Of a stretch of 40,961 nt of DNA, positions 1 through 6,757 are shown in pieces (position 1 is the first letter of the stretch; each line of letters starts with the position of its first letter). The position numbers and the translations under genes were made by a program. The stretch is from Xanthobacter autotrophicus (GTDB taxonomy: Bacteria > Pseudomonadota > Alphaproteobacteria > Rhizobiales > Xanthobacteraceae): the NCBI RefSeq assembly GCF_029991245.1, contig NZ_JAIVFO010000022.1, positions 1 to 40,961 of the forward strand, written 5' to 3'. The notes beneath the pieces are model-generated. The model was not told where the DNA came from, did not search any database, and was given only the letters and a program-made list of their open reading frames with translations.

Positions 1-47
1 CGCCATCCCTGCCCTCGCCCTGCCCCATCGCGCCGGAGCCGCCATGA
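1..47 (+). CDS. possible 3' end of an upstream gene (partial)
   Basis: An open frame enters from the window edge and ends in TGA at 45-47, overlapping the ATG of the chromate-transporter gene as ATGA. The visible tail is proline-rich and too short to identify. The overlap suggests translational coupling, but chance cannot be excluded in 47 bases. Confidence 0.2.
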   Translation, partial: PSLPSPCPIAPEPP

Positions 48-670
48 GCGCCCCACAGCCCTCCGTCTCACCCGAAGCCGCGCCGCCGGCTGCTCCCGGC
101 AGCCCGCAGGTGTCCATCGTCGAGATCTTCGTCACCTTCCTCGTCATCGGCGCCACCAGCTTCGGCGGCGGCGTGGTGGCCTATCTGCGCAACGCCCTCG
201 TGGTCTCCAAAGGCTGGCTCGACGAGGAGCAGTTCATGACCGCGCTTGAAATCTCGCAGGCCCTGCCCGGCCTCAACGCCACCAACATGAGCGTCATCGT
301 CGGCGACCGGCTGCGCGGCCCCGTGGGCGCCATCGCGGGCTTCCTCGGCATGACCCTGCCGGGGGGCCTGCTGGTGTTCGCGCTCGGCGTCTTCTACGCC
401 TCGAATCACGGCAACCCGGCCATGCACAGCGTGCTCGCCGGCATTGGCGCATCCTCCGTGGGGCTGCTCGCCGCCGTGACCCTGCAGATCGGACACAAGC
501 AGTTGGAACACCTCACCGAAATCGCCCTGGTGGTGATTACGGTGGTGATGGTGAGCTTCCTCCACATCTCCCTGCTCGCGGTGCTGCTCACGGTGCTGCC
601 GCTCGCCTTGTTCATCTACCGGCCGCGCAGCGGCGACGGTCCCAAGATCACAGGGGAGGAGGCCCCATGA
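44..670 (+). CDS. chrA: chromate transporter, N-terminal-type CHR half protein
   Basis: This 208-residue membrane protein has the CHR fold of chromate transporters. It shows a Gly-rich turn in the first hydrophobic segment (SFGGG, about residues 40-44), a WLDEEQF segment and a SQALPGLNATN segment at the place where longer members carry the conserved Q..PGP motif, followed by several hydrophobic helices. CHR proteins export chromate, or possibly related oxyanions, from the cytoplasm. Full-length ChrA has two CHR domains of about 200 residues each. Here each is a separate gene, and the next gene starts inside this one's stop region (ATGA at 667-670), so the two products probably form a heterodimer. 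The substrate is inferred from the family only; no chrB regulator is visible in the window. Confidence 0.85.
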   Translation: MSAPQPSVSPEAAPPAAPGSPQVSIVEIFVTFLVIGATSFGGGVVAYLRNALVVSKGWLDEEQFMTALEISQALPGLNATNMSVIVGDRLRGPVGAIAGFLGMTLPGGLLVFALGVFYASNHGNPAMHSVLAGIGASSVGLLAAVTLQIGHKQLEHLTEIALVVITVVMVSFLHISLLAVLLTVLPLALFIYRPRSGDGPKITGEEAP

Positions 671-1200
671 GCCAGTCCAATGCGGACCTGAGCCTGCTTG
701 GCGTCTTCTCCCTGTTGTCCATGCTGGCCATCGGCGGCGGCACGGCGGTGCTGCCGGAGATGAAGTCGCTCACGGTGGACGCCCACCAGTGGATCACCGA
801 CAGCCAGTTCCGCGACATCTACAGCCTCGGCCAGGTGGCGCCGGGTCCCAACATGCTGATGGTGATCGTCATCGGCTATCACGTGGCCGGGACGCCGGGG
901 GCGCTCATCGCCTTCACCGGCTTCTTCCTGCCGGCGTCCACCCTCGCCCTGGGGGCGTCCCGCCTGTGGAACCACTTCGAGGGATCGCCGTGGCGGCTGG
1001 CCCTGCAGAAGGCGCTGGCGCCCATCGTGGTGGGCCTCATGGCCTCGGGCATGATCGCCATCGCCCGCACCGCGATCACCGGCATCGAGACCACGCTGCT
1101 GGCCGTCGCGGTATTCGCGCTCGTCTATTTCGGGCCGAAGATCAACCCGGCGCTGCTCATCCTCGCCGGCGGGGCGGTGGGCTACCTGACGCTCTCATAG
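667..1200 (+). CDS. chrA: chromate transporter, C-terminal-type CHR half protein
   Basis: This second CHR-domain half protein (177 residues) is translated with a four-base overlap after its partner. It shows the AIGGGTAVLPE turn near residues 21-31 and a canonical GQVAPGPNM motif near residues 55-63, followed by about five hydrophobic segments. It keeps the Q..PGP motif that is altered in the first half, so the two halves are not simple duplicates. The expected function is oxyanion export as a hetero-oligomer with the preceding gene product. It ends 27 bases before the convergent DUF192 gene; I see no strong terminator hairpin in that short gap. Confidence 0.87.
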   Translation: MSQSNADLSLLGVFSLLSMLAIGGGTAVLPEMKSLTVDAHQWITDSQFRDIYSLGQVAPGPNMLMVIVIGYHVAGTPGALIAFTGFFLPASTLALGASRLWNHFEGSPWRLALQKALAPIVVGLMASGMIAIARTAITGIETTLLAVAVFALVYFGPKINPALLILAGGAVGYLTLS

Positions 1201-1227
1201 GGTCGGCTGCCAGCCCGGCCACCCGCG

Positions 1228-1812
1228 CTACTTGCCGGAAAACACCGGGTGCGCCACCCGGTCGCCGGCTTGGATGCCGAGCTTGCGCGCCTGGCCGCCC
1301 GCGATCTCCAGCACCGCCCGCACCGGCTCGCCGGAGGAGATGGTCTGCGTGGACAGCGGGGTGGTCATGGCGGCGATGCGGGCGATGCTCCCGTCGGCCC
1401 GGATGAACAGCATGTCGAGGGGGATGTAGGTGTTCTTCATCCACATGTAGACGGGCTGGTCCACCTTGAAGTCGAACAGCATGCCCGCCCGCTCGCCCAG
1501 CGCCTTGCGATACATGAGGCCGATGGTGCGCTGCTCGTCGGTGCGAGCCACCTCCACCTCGAATGTCACCACGCCCTTGGCCGACGTGATCTCCAGCGCC
1601 TCCAGGCTGACGGCCTGCTCGGCCGCGGCCGGCCCCGCCAGCGCGGGAGCCGCCAGCCCGGGTGCAACGGGGGCGAGCGCGAGCGCAAGGCCAAGACACA
1701 CACGGCCAAGACTCAGACGGCCGACGCTCACACGGCCGAGACCCGCGCGACCCAGAAATCCACGACCCGTCGGCGCGGGGGCCGCGCCGGTGTTCACGAT
1801 GGCGAATGGCAT
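1228..1812 (-). CDS. DUF192 family exported protein
   Basis: This 194-residue protein has an N-terminal signal sequence (about residues 1-65, unusually long) followed by a DUF192 domain from about residue 70 to the end. The domain has the typical EVEVARTDEQR..GLMYR segment, a MLF.F segment and the MWMKNTYIPLDMLFI core. The family is small and globular, its biochemical role is unknown, and many members are exported. The ATG at 1810-1812 lies two bases after the stop of the cold-shock-domain gene, so the two are co-transcribed. The signal region is built from a 15-base DNA repeat (1687-1746) that repeats a five-residue unit with Gly-Arg. An alternative frame reading through this gene from upstream is not a real fusion. 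Confidence 0.88.
   Translation of the reverse strand: MPFAIVNTGAAPAPTGRGFLGRAGLGRVSVGRLSLGRVCLGLALALAPVAPGLAAPALAGPAAAEQAVSLEALEITSAKGVVTFEVEVARTDEQRTIGLMYRKALGERAGMLFDFKVDQPVYMWMKNTYIPLDMLFIRADGSIARIAAMTTPLSTQTISSGEPVRAVLEIAGGQARKLGIQAGDRVAHPVFSGK
1687..1746 (-). repeat. 15-bp tandem repeat in the DUF192 signal region
   Basis: Four imperfect copies of a 15-base unit of the type ACGGCCAAGACTCAG run from 1687 to 1746. On the minus strand each encodes five residues of the pattern Gly-Arg-x-x-x, adding positive charge before the hydrophobic core of the signal peptide. Because 15 is a multiple of three, changes in copy number would keep the frame. Confidence 0.7.
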
Positions 1813-1814
1813 GA

Positions 1815-2393
1815 TCAGTTGTTCCCGCTGGGACCGGTATCGGCCTTCACTTCGGCGGCCATGAGGCCCTTGTCGCCATCGCCATAGCGCACCATCACCG
1901 TCTGGCCGGGCCGAAGCTCGGTGAGGCCATGGCGACGCAGCGTCTCCATGTGGACGAAGATGTCCGGCGTCCCCTCCCCCTGGGTGAGGAAGCCGAAGCC
2001 GCGCAGCCGGTTGAACCACTTCACGGTGGCGGGCTCGAAGCCGCCTGTGGGCTCCACCGTGGTGCGGATGCGCGGCTGGGGCGGCGCGGTGTGGACCGCG
2101 GTGGACAGGTCGAGGGAGATCACCCGGAAAGCCTGCCGGCCCTTGGCCCGCTGCACCGCCTCGCAGACCACGCGGGCGCCTTCCATGGCGGTCTGGAACC
2201 CGTCGCGCCGCAGGCAGGTGACGTGGACGAGCACGTCGGGGCCGCCGTCGTCCGGGACGATGAAGCCGTAGCCCTTGGAGGCATCGAACCATTTGATGGA
2301 GCCGACAACCTCGATGAGCCCCGCGGGCTCCTCGATGCCATCCTCCGATGAGCCGGCGGGCCCTGGCCCCAGCCCCAGTGCGTCAGACCCCAT
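1815..2393 (-). CDS. tandem cold-shock-domain protein
   Basis: This 192-residue protein carries two cold-shock domains, each a small OB-fold that binds single-stranded RNA or DNA. The first is at about residues 27-95, with the RNP1-like KGYGFIVPD segment. The second is at about 120-185, with RGFGFLTQG and a matching IFVH RNP2-like segment. Tandem CspA-like proteins of this size beside DUF192 genes are usual in Hyphomicrobiales. The ATG at 2391-2393 was chosen; a GTG two codons earlier (2397-2399) is also possible. It probably acts as a cytoplasmic RNA chaperone, and it is the first gene of a two-gene unit with the DUF192 gene. Confidence 0.9.
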   Translation of the reverse strand: MGSDALGLGPGPAGSSEDGIEEPAGLIEVVGSIKWFDASKGYGFIVPDDGGPDVLVHVTCLRRDGFQTAMEGARVVCEAVQRAKGRQAFRVISLDLSTAVHTAPPQPRIRTTVEPTGGFEPATVKWFNRLRGFGFLTQGEGTPDIFVHMETLRRHGLTELRPGQTVMVRYGDGDKGLMAAEVKADTGPSGNN

Positions 2394-2512
2394 GACCACC
2401 CCGACCTTACACGCGGCCGCGCACGCTTTGCCGCGTCGGTTTCAGGATAGCAACTCGCCGGGCCTTCGCCCACCCTCTTCACACGCAGGGTCTTACCCGA
2501 GAGCCTGCGGCG

Positions 2513-3283
2513 TCATGCATCCTGTGCAAAGGGCGCAAGCAGGTCGCCGATCTCGGTGCGCACCACAAGATCGGCCATTTCGTCGAAATCCGTGGGCTCG
2601 CGGTTGAGGATCACCAGCCTTGCCCCCTTTTTCTTGGCCTTCAGCGGAAAGCCGGCCGCCGGAAACACCACCAGGGACGAGCCGATGACGATGAACAGAT
2701 CGCACTTGCGGGTCAGATCGTCCGCCCGCGCCATCTCCGTCTCGGGCATGGCCTGGCCGAAGGAGATGGTGGCGGCCTTGATGGGGCCGCCACATGCGGG
2801 GCAATCGGGGGCGGAGCCGCCGGAGGCGTCGTAGCGCGTCTTTACCCAATCCAGTTCATACCGCGTGCCGCAGTCGAGGCAGGTGGCGTAGGTGCCGTTG
2901 CCATGCAGTTCGATGAGCGCTGCGTCGGGCACGCCGGAGGCCTGGTGCAGGCCGTCGATGTTCTGGGTGATGATGCCTTTGAGCCGCCCGCGTCCGTGCA
3001 GCCGGGCGAGCGCCCTGTGGCCGCGGCCGGGGCGGGCGACGGCAAAGGCCTCCTCCATGGCGAACTTGCGCCGCCACGCCTCGTTCCGCGCCGCCTTGTG
3101 GGCGACGAACACATCGAACGGAATGGGCTTGTTCTGGGTCCACAGCCCGCCGGGGGACCGGAAATCGGGAATGCCGCATTCCGTCGACAGGCCGGCGCCG
3201 GTAAAGGCGACGGCGCAGGACGCCTGGTCGAGAAGTTCGGCAAGGCGCACCTGGGCGCCCTTGAGATCGGTGTCGAAGATCAT
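2513..3283 (-). CDS. cobB: Sir2-family NAD-dependent protein deacylase
   Basis: Sirtuins remove acyl groups from protein lysines, consuming NAD+ and producing nicotinamide and O-acyl-ADP-ribose. This 256-residue protein has the complete set of motifs: GAGLS at residues 29-33, FRSPGGLW at 41-48, TQNIDGLH at 106-113, the catalytic histidine in ELHGN (H127), a four-cysteine zinc site (C135, C138, C161, C164) and the NAD-binding IGSSLVV segment. The length is normal for class III/CobB-type enzymes. It is transcribed divergently from the glyoxalase gene across a 223-base gap. Confidence 0.93.
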   Translation of the reverse strand: MIFDTDLKGAQVRLAELLDQASCAVAFTGAGLSTECGIPDFRSPGGLWTQNKPIPFDVFVAHKAARNEAWRRKFAMEEAFAVARPGRGHRALARLHGRGRLKGIITQNIDGLHQASGVPDAALIELHGNGTYATCLDCGTRYELDWVKTRYDASGGSAPDCPACGGPIKAATISFGQAMPETEMARADDLTRKCDLFIVIGSSLVVFPAAGFPLKAKKKGARLVILNREPTDFDEMADLVVRTEIGDLLAPFAQDA

Positions 3284-3506
3284 ACCTCAGCAGTGCCGGT
3301 CCACCGGCACCCTCCACTTGCCCAAACGGCGCTGGCTTTCCCGGCCCGCGCGGACTTACCAACGTCCCCGGTCTTTGACCGGTGCCGAGGGGGTGTCGCT
3401 CAAGCGCCGCGCAGGCTTGTACGCGCGGGTGATGAGCTAAACTTATCGCCCGCGGGTATTATCCCCATCCGGAGCGCCGCGCTCCCTCTGAACGACGAGA
3501 CCGCCC

Positions 3507-3929
3507 ATGCGCTTTCTGCACACCATGGTCCGCGTGACCGATATCGACCAGTCGCTGGATTTCTACTGCAACAAGCTGGGGCTGAAGGAGGTCCGCCGCA
3601 AGGAGGTGCCGCAGGGGCGCTTTACCCTCGTCTTCCTCGCGGCGCCCGGCCAGGAGGACGTGGCGGAGATCGAGCTGACCTACAATTGGGACAAGGAACC
3701 CTATGGCGAGGGCCGCAATTTCGGCCATCTCGCCTTCGAGGTGGAGGATATCTACGCCACCTGCGAGCGCCTGCTGGCGGGCGGCGTCACCATCAACCGT
3801 CCGCCGCGCGACGGCTACATGGCCTTTGTCCGCTCGCCCGATAACGTCTCGGTGGAGCTGTTGCAGAGGGGCGGCCCCAAGGCCCCGGCCGAGCCATGGG
3901 CCTCCATGGCCAACACCGGCAAGTGGTGA
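3507..3929 (+). CDS. gloA: lactoylglutathione lyase (glyoxalase I)
   Basis: Glyoxalase I isomerises the hemithioacetal of methylglyoxal and glutathione to S-lactoylglutathione, the first step of methylglyoxal detoxification in the cytoplasm. This 140-residue protein is a single vicinal-oxygen-chelate unit with the four expected metal ligands: H5 in FLHTMVRV, E56 in EIELTYN, H74 in GHLAFEV and E117 in VSVELL. The ligand set and short length fit the Ni2+-type bacterial enzyme. It is a single-gene unit next to tRNA-Glu and therefore just outside the integrated element. Confidence 0.94.
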   Translation: MRFLHTMVRVTDIDQSLDFYCNKLGLKEVRRKEVPQGRFTLVFLAAPGQEDVAEIELTYNWDKEPYGEGRNFGHLAFEVEDIYATCERLLAGGVTINRPPRDGYMAFVRSPDNVSVELLQRGGPKAPAEPWASMANTGKW

Positions 3930-4081
3930 GTCCGGCCGCGCGCCGCTGAAGCCGTCTCCTCCGGTGCCGAGGGCCCTTTCACCCGCCGCTTCGGACTGAC
4001 CGGAACACGCGGCGCCACAGGCATCGCAACGCCCTGCCGCGGGTGCGCCAAAGTCGGCTTTGGAAATCTCCCCTGCGACCC

Positions 4082-4110
4082 TTGCGGACCCAGGGGCCTC
4101 CCCCTATAAC
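4082..4110 (+). promoter_or_regulatory. candidate sigma70-type promoter of tRNA-Glu
   Basis: TTGCGG at 4082-4087 is separated by 17 bases from TATAAC at 4105-4110. Predicted transcription starts near 4117, about 30 bases before the mature tRNA 5' end at 4149. The position and spacing are ideal, and the site lies outside the integrated element, so the tRNA should still be expressed from its native promoter. Confidence 0.6.
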
Positions 4111-4148
4111 GACGCGCACTTCGATCCCACGCCGGACCGAAGCGACGC

Positions 4149-4223
4149 GCGCCCTTCGTCTATCGGTTAGGACGCCACCCTTTCACGGTGGAGAGAGGGG
4201 TTCGACTCCCCTAGGGCGCGCCA
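4149..4223 (+). tRNA. tRNA-Glu (anticodon UUC)
   Basis: A complete cloverleaf can be folded by eye: acceptor stem GCGCCCT (4149-4155) with AGGGCGC (4213-4219), D-arm GTCT/GGAC, anticodon stem CCACC/GGTGG closing the loop CTTTCAC (anticodon TTC), T-arm AGGGG/CCCCT with TTCGACT loop, discriminator G and encoded CCA at 4221-4223. The 3' part from 4177 is duplicated at 15194, so this copy has been completed by sequence brought in by the integrated element. Confidence 0.97.
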
Positions 4224-4224
4224 G
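4177..4224 (+). repeat. attL direct repeat (3' part of tRNA-Glu)
   Basis: These 48 bases, from the anticodon stem through CCA plus one base, are identical to 15194-15241. The flanks differ on both sides (C versus A before, A versus T after). This is the attachment-site core on the side where the tRNA remains intact. Confidence 0.95.
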
Positions 4225-4259
4225 AAAAATCAACCACTTATCTGACAAACACCAACTCG

Positions 4260-4287
4260 GTGTCCAATAAATGTCCAATATACGGGG
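4260..4287 (+). repeat. putative integrase arm-type sites, left end
   Basis: Two copies of TGTCCAATA start 11 bases apart (4261 and 4272), followed by TA, one variable base and GGGG. The whole 28-base block matches 15068-15095 at 26 of 28 positions in the same orientation. Paired repeats one helical turn apart at both ends of an element are typical of arm-type integrase or excisionase binding sites; the binding itself is inferred. Confidence 0.65.
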
Positions 4288-4407
4288 CTGAATGAGCGCG
4301 CACGTGGGCGTAGTTCAGGCAGCGATGGGCTTGCGCCTTCACGGTGGGAACGAAGTGGAGCGCCCCGTGCAGCATTTTCAATGCAGGCCAGACGGAACCG
4401 AGCCGGA

Positions 4408-4923
4408 TTAGTCCTCGTATGGTGGCAGCTCGAAGTTACGTTGGAGGGACCTCGGCATCGGCCACTGGGGCGTCAGAAGAGGCGCCGGGCGGTCCACGGG
4501 GTGCTTTGGCGAGCACTTCACCTCACCGTCAGTGCCTACGCGAAAAATCGAGATCCCCAGCACCGCGCAGGCGGGCTCAATCCGATCAAGCCACATGTCG
4601 AAATACCGATCGCTTGGACAGGCCAGCCCGATGCTGGTGTCCCGCATCGTCGTGATTCCGGTCCAGAAGATGGTGTTGAGCAGCGCTTTGGAGACGGCAC
4701 CATAGGCGGCTCCATCCGATAAGGGGCGATCGATTCGACGGCTGCCCTTCTTCGAGCTGGCTGCTCCTTTCGCCTCAATGGCCCAACGGTGGCGCGTCTC
4801 AGGATGCCACGCTGCCACGTCGATCCCATGTTGCCCAGCACGGATTGCGCGCGCTTGGTAGCCTTGATCTTCTAGCCACCGGACAACGGCCTGAGACACG
4901 GCATTTTCATCGAGGGCGAACAT
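4408..4923 (-). CDS. PD-(D/E)XK nuclease-like protein
   Basis: I do not recognise the exact family. The 171-residue protein begins with a helix (residues 5-20) followed by GIDVAAW and RWAIEAKG, which give an Asp at 35 and a Glu-x-Lys at 50-52, the arrangement of the PD-(D/E)XK nuclease core seen in Mrr-like restriction enzymes and Holliday-junction resolvases. A further helix (about 70-90) and a strand ISIFRV (about 124-129) follow. It is the gene nearest the left attachment site, a position often used for accessory or defence cargo. No methyltransferase partner is adjacent, so a classical restriction-modification pair is unlikely. The nuclease call rests on motif spacing only. Confidence 0.6.
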   Translation of the reverse strand: MFALDENAVSQAVVRWLEDQGYQARAIRAGQHGIDVAAWHPETRHRWAIEAKGAASSKKGSRRIDRPLSDGAAYGAVSKALLNTIFWTGITTMRDTSIGLACPSDRYFDMWLDRIEPACAVLGISIFRVGTDGEVKCSPKHPVDRPAPLLTPQWPMPRSLQRNFELPPYED

Positions 4924-5106
4924 TCTAGGTGCTTCCCCAATCAGCGACCTTGCTAGCTAGGGGTTGGTGCAACGCCAAGGTGAATCGGTCAACCGCGGGC
5001 AATCGGTCCTATGCGTGTGATGCCGCCGGGGAGATGGTGGCACCACCGCGCGCGAAGGCCGCGGCGAAGCTGGCAAAGGGCTGACTCGCCTCGTGGGCTG
5101 TGGCTA

Positions 5107-5349
5107 TCACGAGCCGCCCACCAGTTCCCCACCAGCATGGCGCATGAAGGCCCTCGCGTCCGACTCATCGGCAAAGCAGATGACCACATAGTTCATCTTG
5201 CCTCGCCGCTCGGCGAGCGGGCGAGGTGCCGCGGAGGGATAGAAGGAAGCTCCCCGGTGAAGGTCGTCCGCATATTCGGCGGGGAACCACACCTGAAAGC
5301 GGAAGCCGCGCCGGATAGCGCCAGGGCCGATTTCACCTTTCCTGCGCAT
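5107..5349 (-). CDS. small protein of unknown function
   Basis: This is an 80-residue protein whose N-terminus (RRKGEIGPGAIRRGF) is basic and glycine-rich and whose C-terminal half contains NYVVICFADESDARAFMRH, reading as a strand followed by a helix. The overall shape resembles small uncharacterised proteins on rhizobial mobile elements, but I cannot assign a function. The ATG at 5347-5349 lies inside the end of the preceding 75-residue gene (15-17 base overlap), so the pair is probably co-translated. A start at 5398-5400 would add 17 residues. Confidence 0.5.
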   Translation of the reverse strand: MRRKGEIGPGAIRRGFRFQVWFPAEYADDLHRGASFYPSAAPRPLAERRGKMNYVVICFADESDARAFMRHAGGELVGGS

Positions 5350-5560
5350 CTCGGATGCCCCGAGAAGGCCGACCTCGGACGTAGCCCCACGACAGTTCAT
5401 GGCGAGCGGCGTTTAGCAGCTCCTCAAGGAGCTGCTGCCCCACCAGGAGCGCCCGGATGGTCTCCCTTGCGTCGCCTCCGCATGCCTCTATGGCGTCGTC
5501 AATGTCATGGTCCGAGACGGCAATACGTGTCCGCTCGGCGGGCGGCGGCTCGCTCGACAT
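5333..5560 (-). CDS. small helical protein of unknown function
   Basis: This 75-residue protein has an acidic helical segment DHDIDDAIEACGG (about residues 17-29), then RETIRALLVGQQLLEELLNAA, then a basic C-terminus with GYVRGRPSRG. The ATG at 5558-5560 is preceded by a GGAG ribosome-binding site six bases upstream. Its end overlaps the start of the next small gene. Proteins of this kind are frequent hypothetical genes in Hyphomicrobiales mobile DNA; no function is known to me. A longer version starting at 5710 is less likely because the added residues look like non-coding translation. Confidence 0.55.
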   Translation of the reverse strand: MSSEPPPAERTRIAVSDHDIDDAIEACGGDARETIRALLVGQQLLEELLNAARHELSWGYVRGRPSRGIRDAQER

Positions 5561-5942
5561 GGGCGTCTCCGGTGTTGATGCCAGTACGATCCCATGAGAA
5601 CGAAGAGAGAACAAGACGCCACATTTGGTGGTGCAGCCGCCTCGGCAGCGGGTTGGCAGCGCTCCACCAGTCGGAAAGGGCAATAGTACGCGCCTGAGGC
5701 GTGCCGACATGCACCTGTCGTCGAAGCCCCGACTCGCATCATCGGTGCCGGACCTCGGCAGAGAGAATGCCGCGAAGAGGAAGCCGAAGGGTTAGGTGGG
5801 CCTGGGCACGGCGTTGCGAAGTGGCAGGGGCTGCCCCATGCGATCAAGGATGCCACTTATCAGGACTCTGCCACCCATAGCGCCCGATGGGCTCGCCTGT
5901 GCTAATTCGCCGGCTGGATCGGTACGCGGCTCGCATTGCCGT
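5561..5942. other. gene-free stretch in the element
   Basis: About 380 bases separate the small-protein pair from the P-loop gene. The frames open here have the composition of non-coding translation, and I found no convincing RNA gene or promoter. The part next to 5560 should contain the promoter of the small-gene pair, but no clear -35/-10 pair is visible. Confidence 0.4.
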
Positions 5943-6485
5943 CTAATCGGCGAGTAGCGAAGTGAGGCGTCCTGTCGGATCGCCAACGAGCGGATGAAAC
6001 GGCCGGCCGATGTCGTCGGCGATCCGCCGTGCGGCGGCCTCGGCGAGGCTCTGTTGCTGCGCGAGGGTCGCCAAGTCCCGAGCCGGACGTTCGCGTCCGG
6101 CGTCGAGACGGCGGCGCTCGAAGATCGCGGCAGGATCGGCGGCCAGGAAGGCGATGGCGTCTAGGCTCAGGGCTGCGAACACCGTGCTGGGGATTTCGAG
6201 CAGGCCATCGCGGCCGTCTATGAGACTGTGCCCGTCAAACACGACCGGCAGGGTGGTCGTCCGGGTCAACCGCTCGAAGGCGGCGATCATCAGGGCCTGG
6301 TTGTCGAGCACTGGTCCGGTGCGTAGAGCTTCGGAGGTGTCGGGCGCTTGGGCGCGATATTGCTGCTCAGCCTTGATCAGGCTGCTGGCCTGTAGGTGGA
6401 GTAGCGGTGTGTGCACCGCTACTCGGCCTATGAGCGTCGATTTGCCAACCCCCGAGAGGCCAAGCAGTGCTACCCGGCGTGTCAC
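5943..6485 (-). CDS. P-loop NTPase, adenylate-kinase-like
   Basis: This 180-residue protein opens with a Walker A motif, GLSGVGKST (residues 9-17). It continues with a DGHSLID segment near residue 84, where nucleotide kinases place substrate-binding residues, and an arginine-rich lid-like region (RRRLDAGRERPAR, about 124-136). This order is that of small kinases of the adenylate-kinase/AAA_18 group, so it probably phosphorylates a nucleotide or related small molecule; the substrate is unknown. It starts with GTG at 6483-6485, overlapping the preceding stop as GTGA, so it is translated with the PIN-GNAT operon. A role in the same pathway as those RNA-related domains is inferred from this coupling. 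Confidence 0.65.
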   Translation of the reverse strand: MTRRVALLGLSGVGKSTLIGRVAVHTPLLHLQASSLIKAEQQYRAQAPDTSEALRTGPVLDNQALMIAAFERLTRTTTLPVVFDGHSLIDGRDGLLEIPSTVFAALSLDAIAFLAADPAAIFERRRLDAGRERPARDLATLAQQQSLAEAAARRIADDIGRPFHPLVGDPTGRLTSLLAD

Positions 6486-6757
6486 ACCGCGAACCCTAGA
6501 TCGACTTGTTTGAGCACCGACGCCACCTGGTTGGGCTCAAGGTGCTTGATCGACTGCGGCGGGTGTCCAGCAAACACCTTGTCGCGCTTGAGCGCCGCCA
6601 GTCCGACCGGCGGCTCGAAATGCCCGGCCAGGAGGAAGTTGATGACCTTCATCGGCCGCTGGGCGGAGGCGTCCATGGCCGTCAACTGGGCGTCGGTATA
6701 GACAGACCGTCCCCCGGCCAGTCGCCGCAAGTCCTCGGTAGAATGCGCCAGGGTCAT
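6482..6757 (-). pseudogene. detached C-terminal ASCH/EVE-like segment of the PIN-GNAT protein
   Basis: This 91-residue frame starts with ATG overlapping the PIN-GNAT stop (ATGA, 6754-6757). The same frame is open further upstream, from about 6804, and there reads SQAITTVGVFEE, a segment typical of ASCH/EVE/PUA-like domains that follow a LLFFYKGK strand. That strand is the last recognisable part of the upstream protein at 6816-6840. The simplest reading is one gene split by a single-base deletion between about 6798 and 6815. Alternatively it is a separate, translationally coupled 91-residue protein. It retains the segments KVINFLLAGHFEPPVG and PPQSIKHL. Confidence 0.6.

Noticed and set aside
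1228..2292. A 354-residue fusion of cold-shock-related and DUF192 sequence
   Set aside because: The upstream part is an out-of-frame reading of the tandem cold-shock gene. The DUF192 gene has its own ATG two bases after the cold-shock stop.
4338..4347. A third copy of TTCACGGTGG, part of the attachment core, inside the left end
   Set aside because: Only 10 bases match and the rest of the core is absent, so it is probably chance and not a secondary attachment site.
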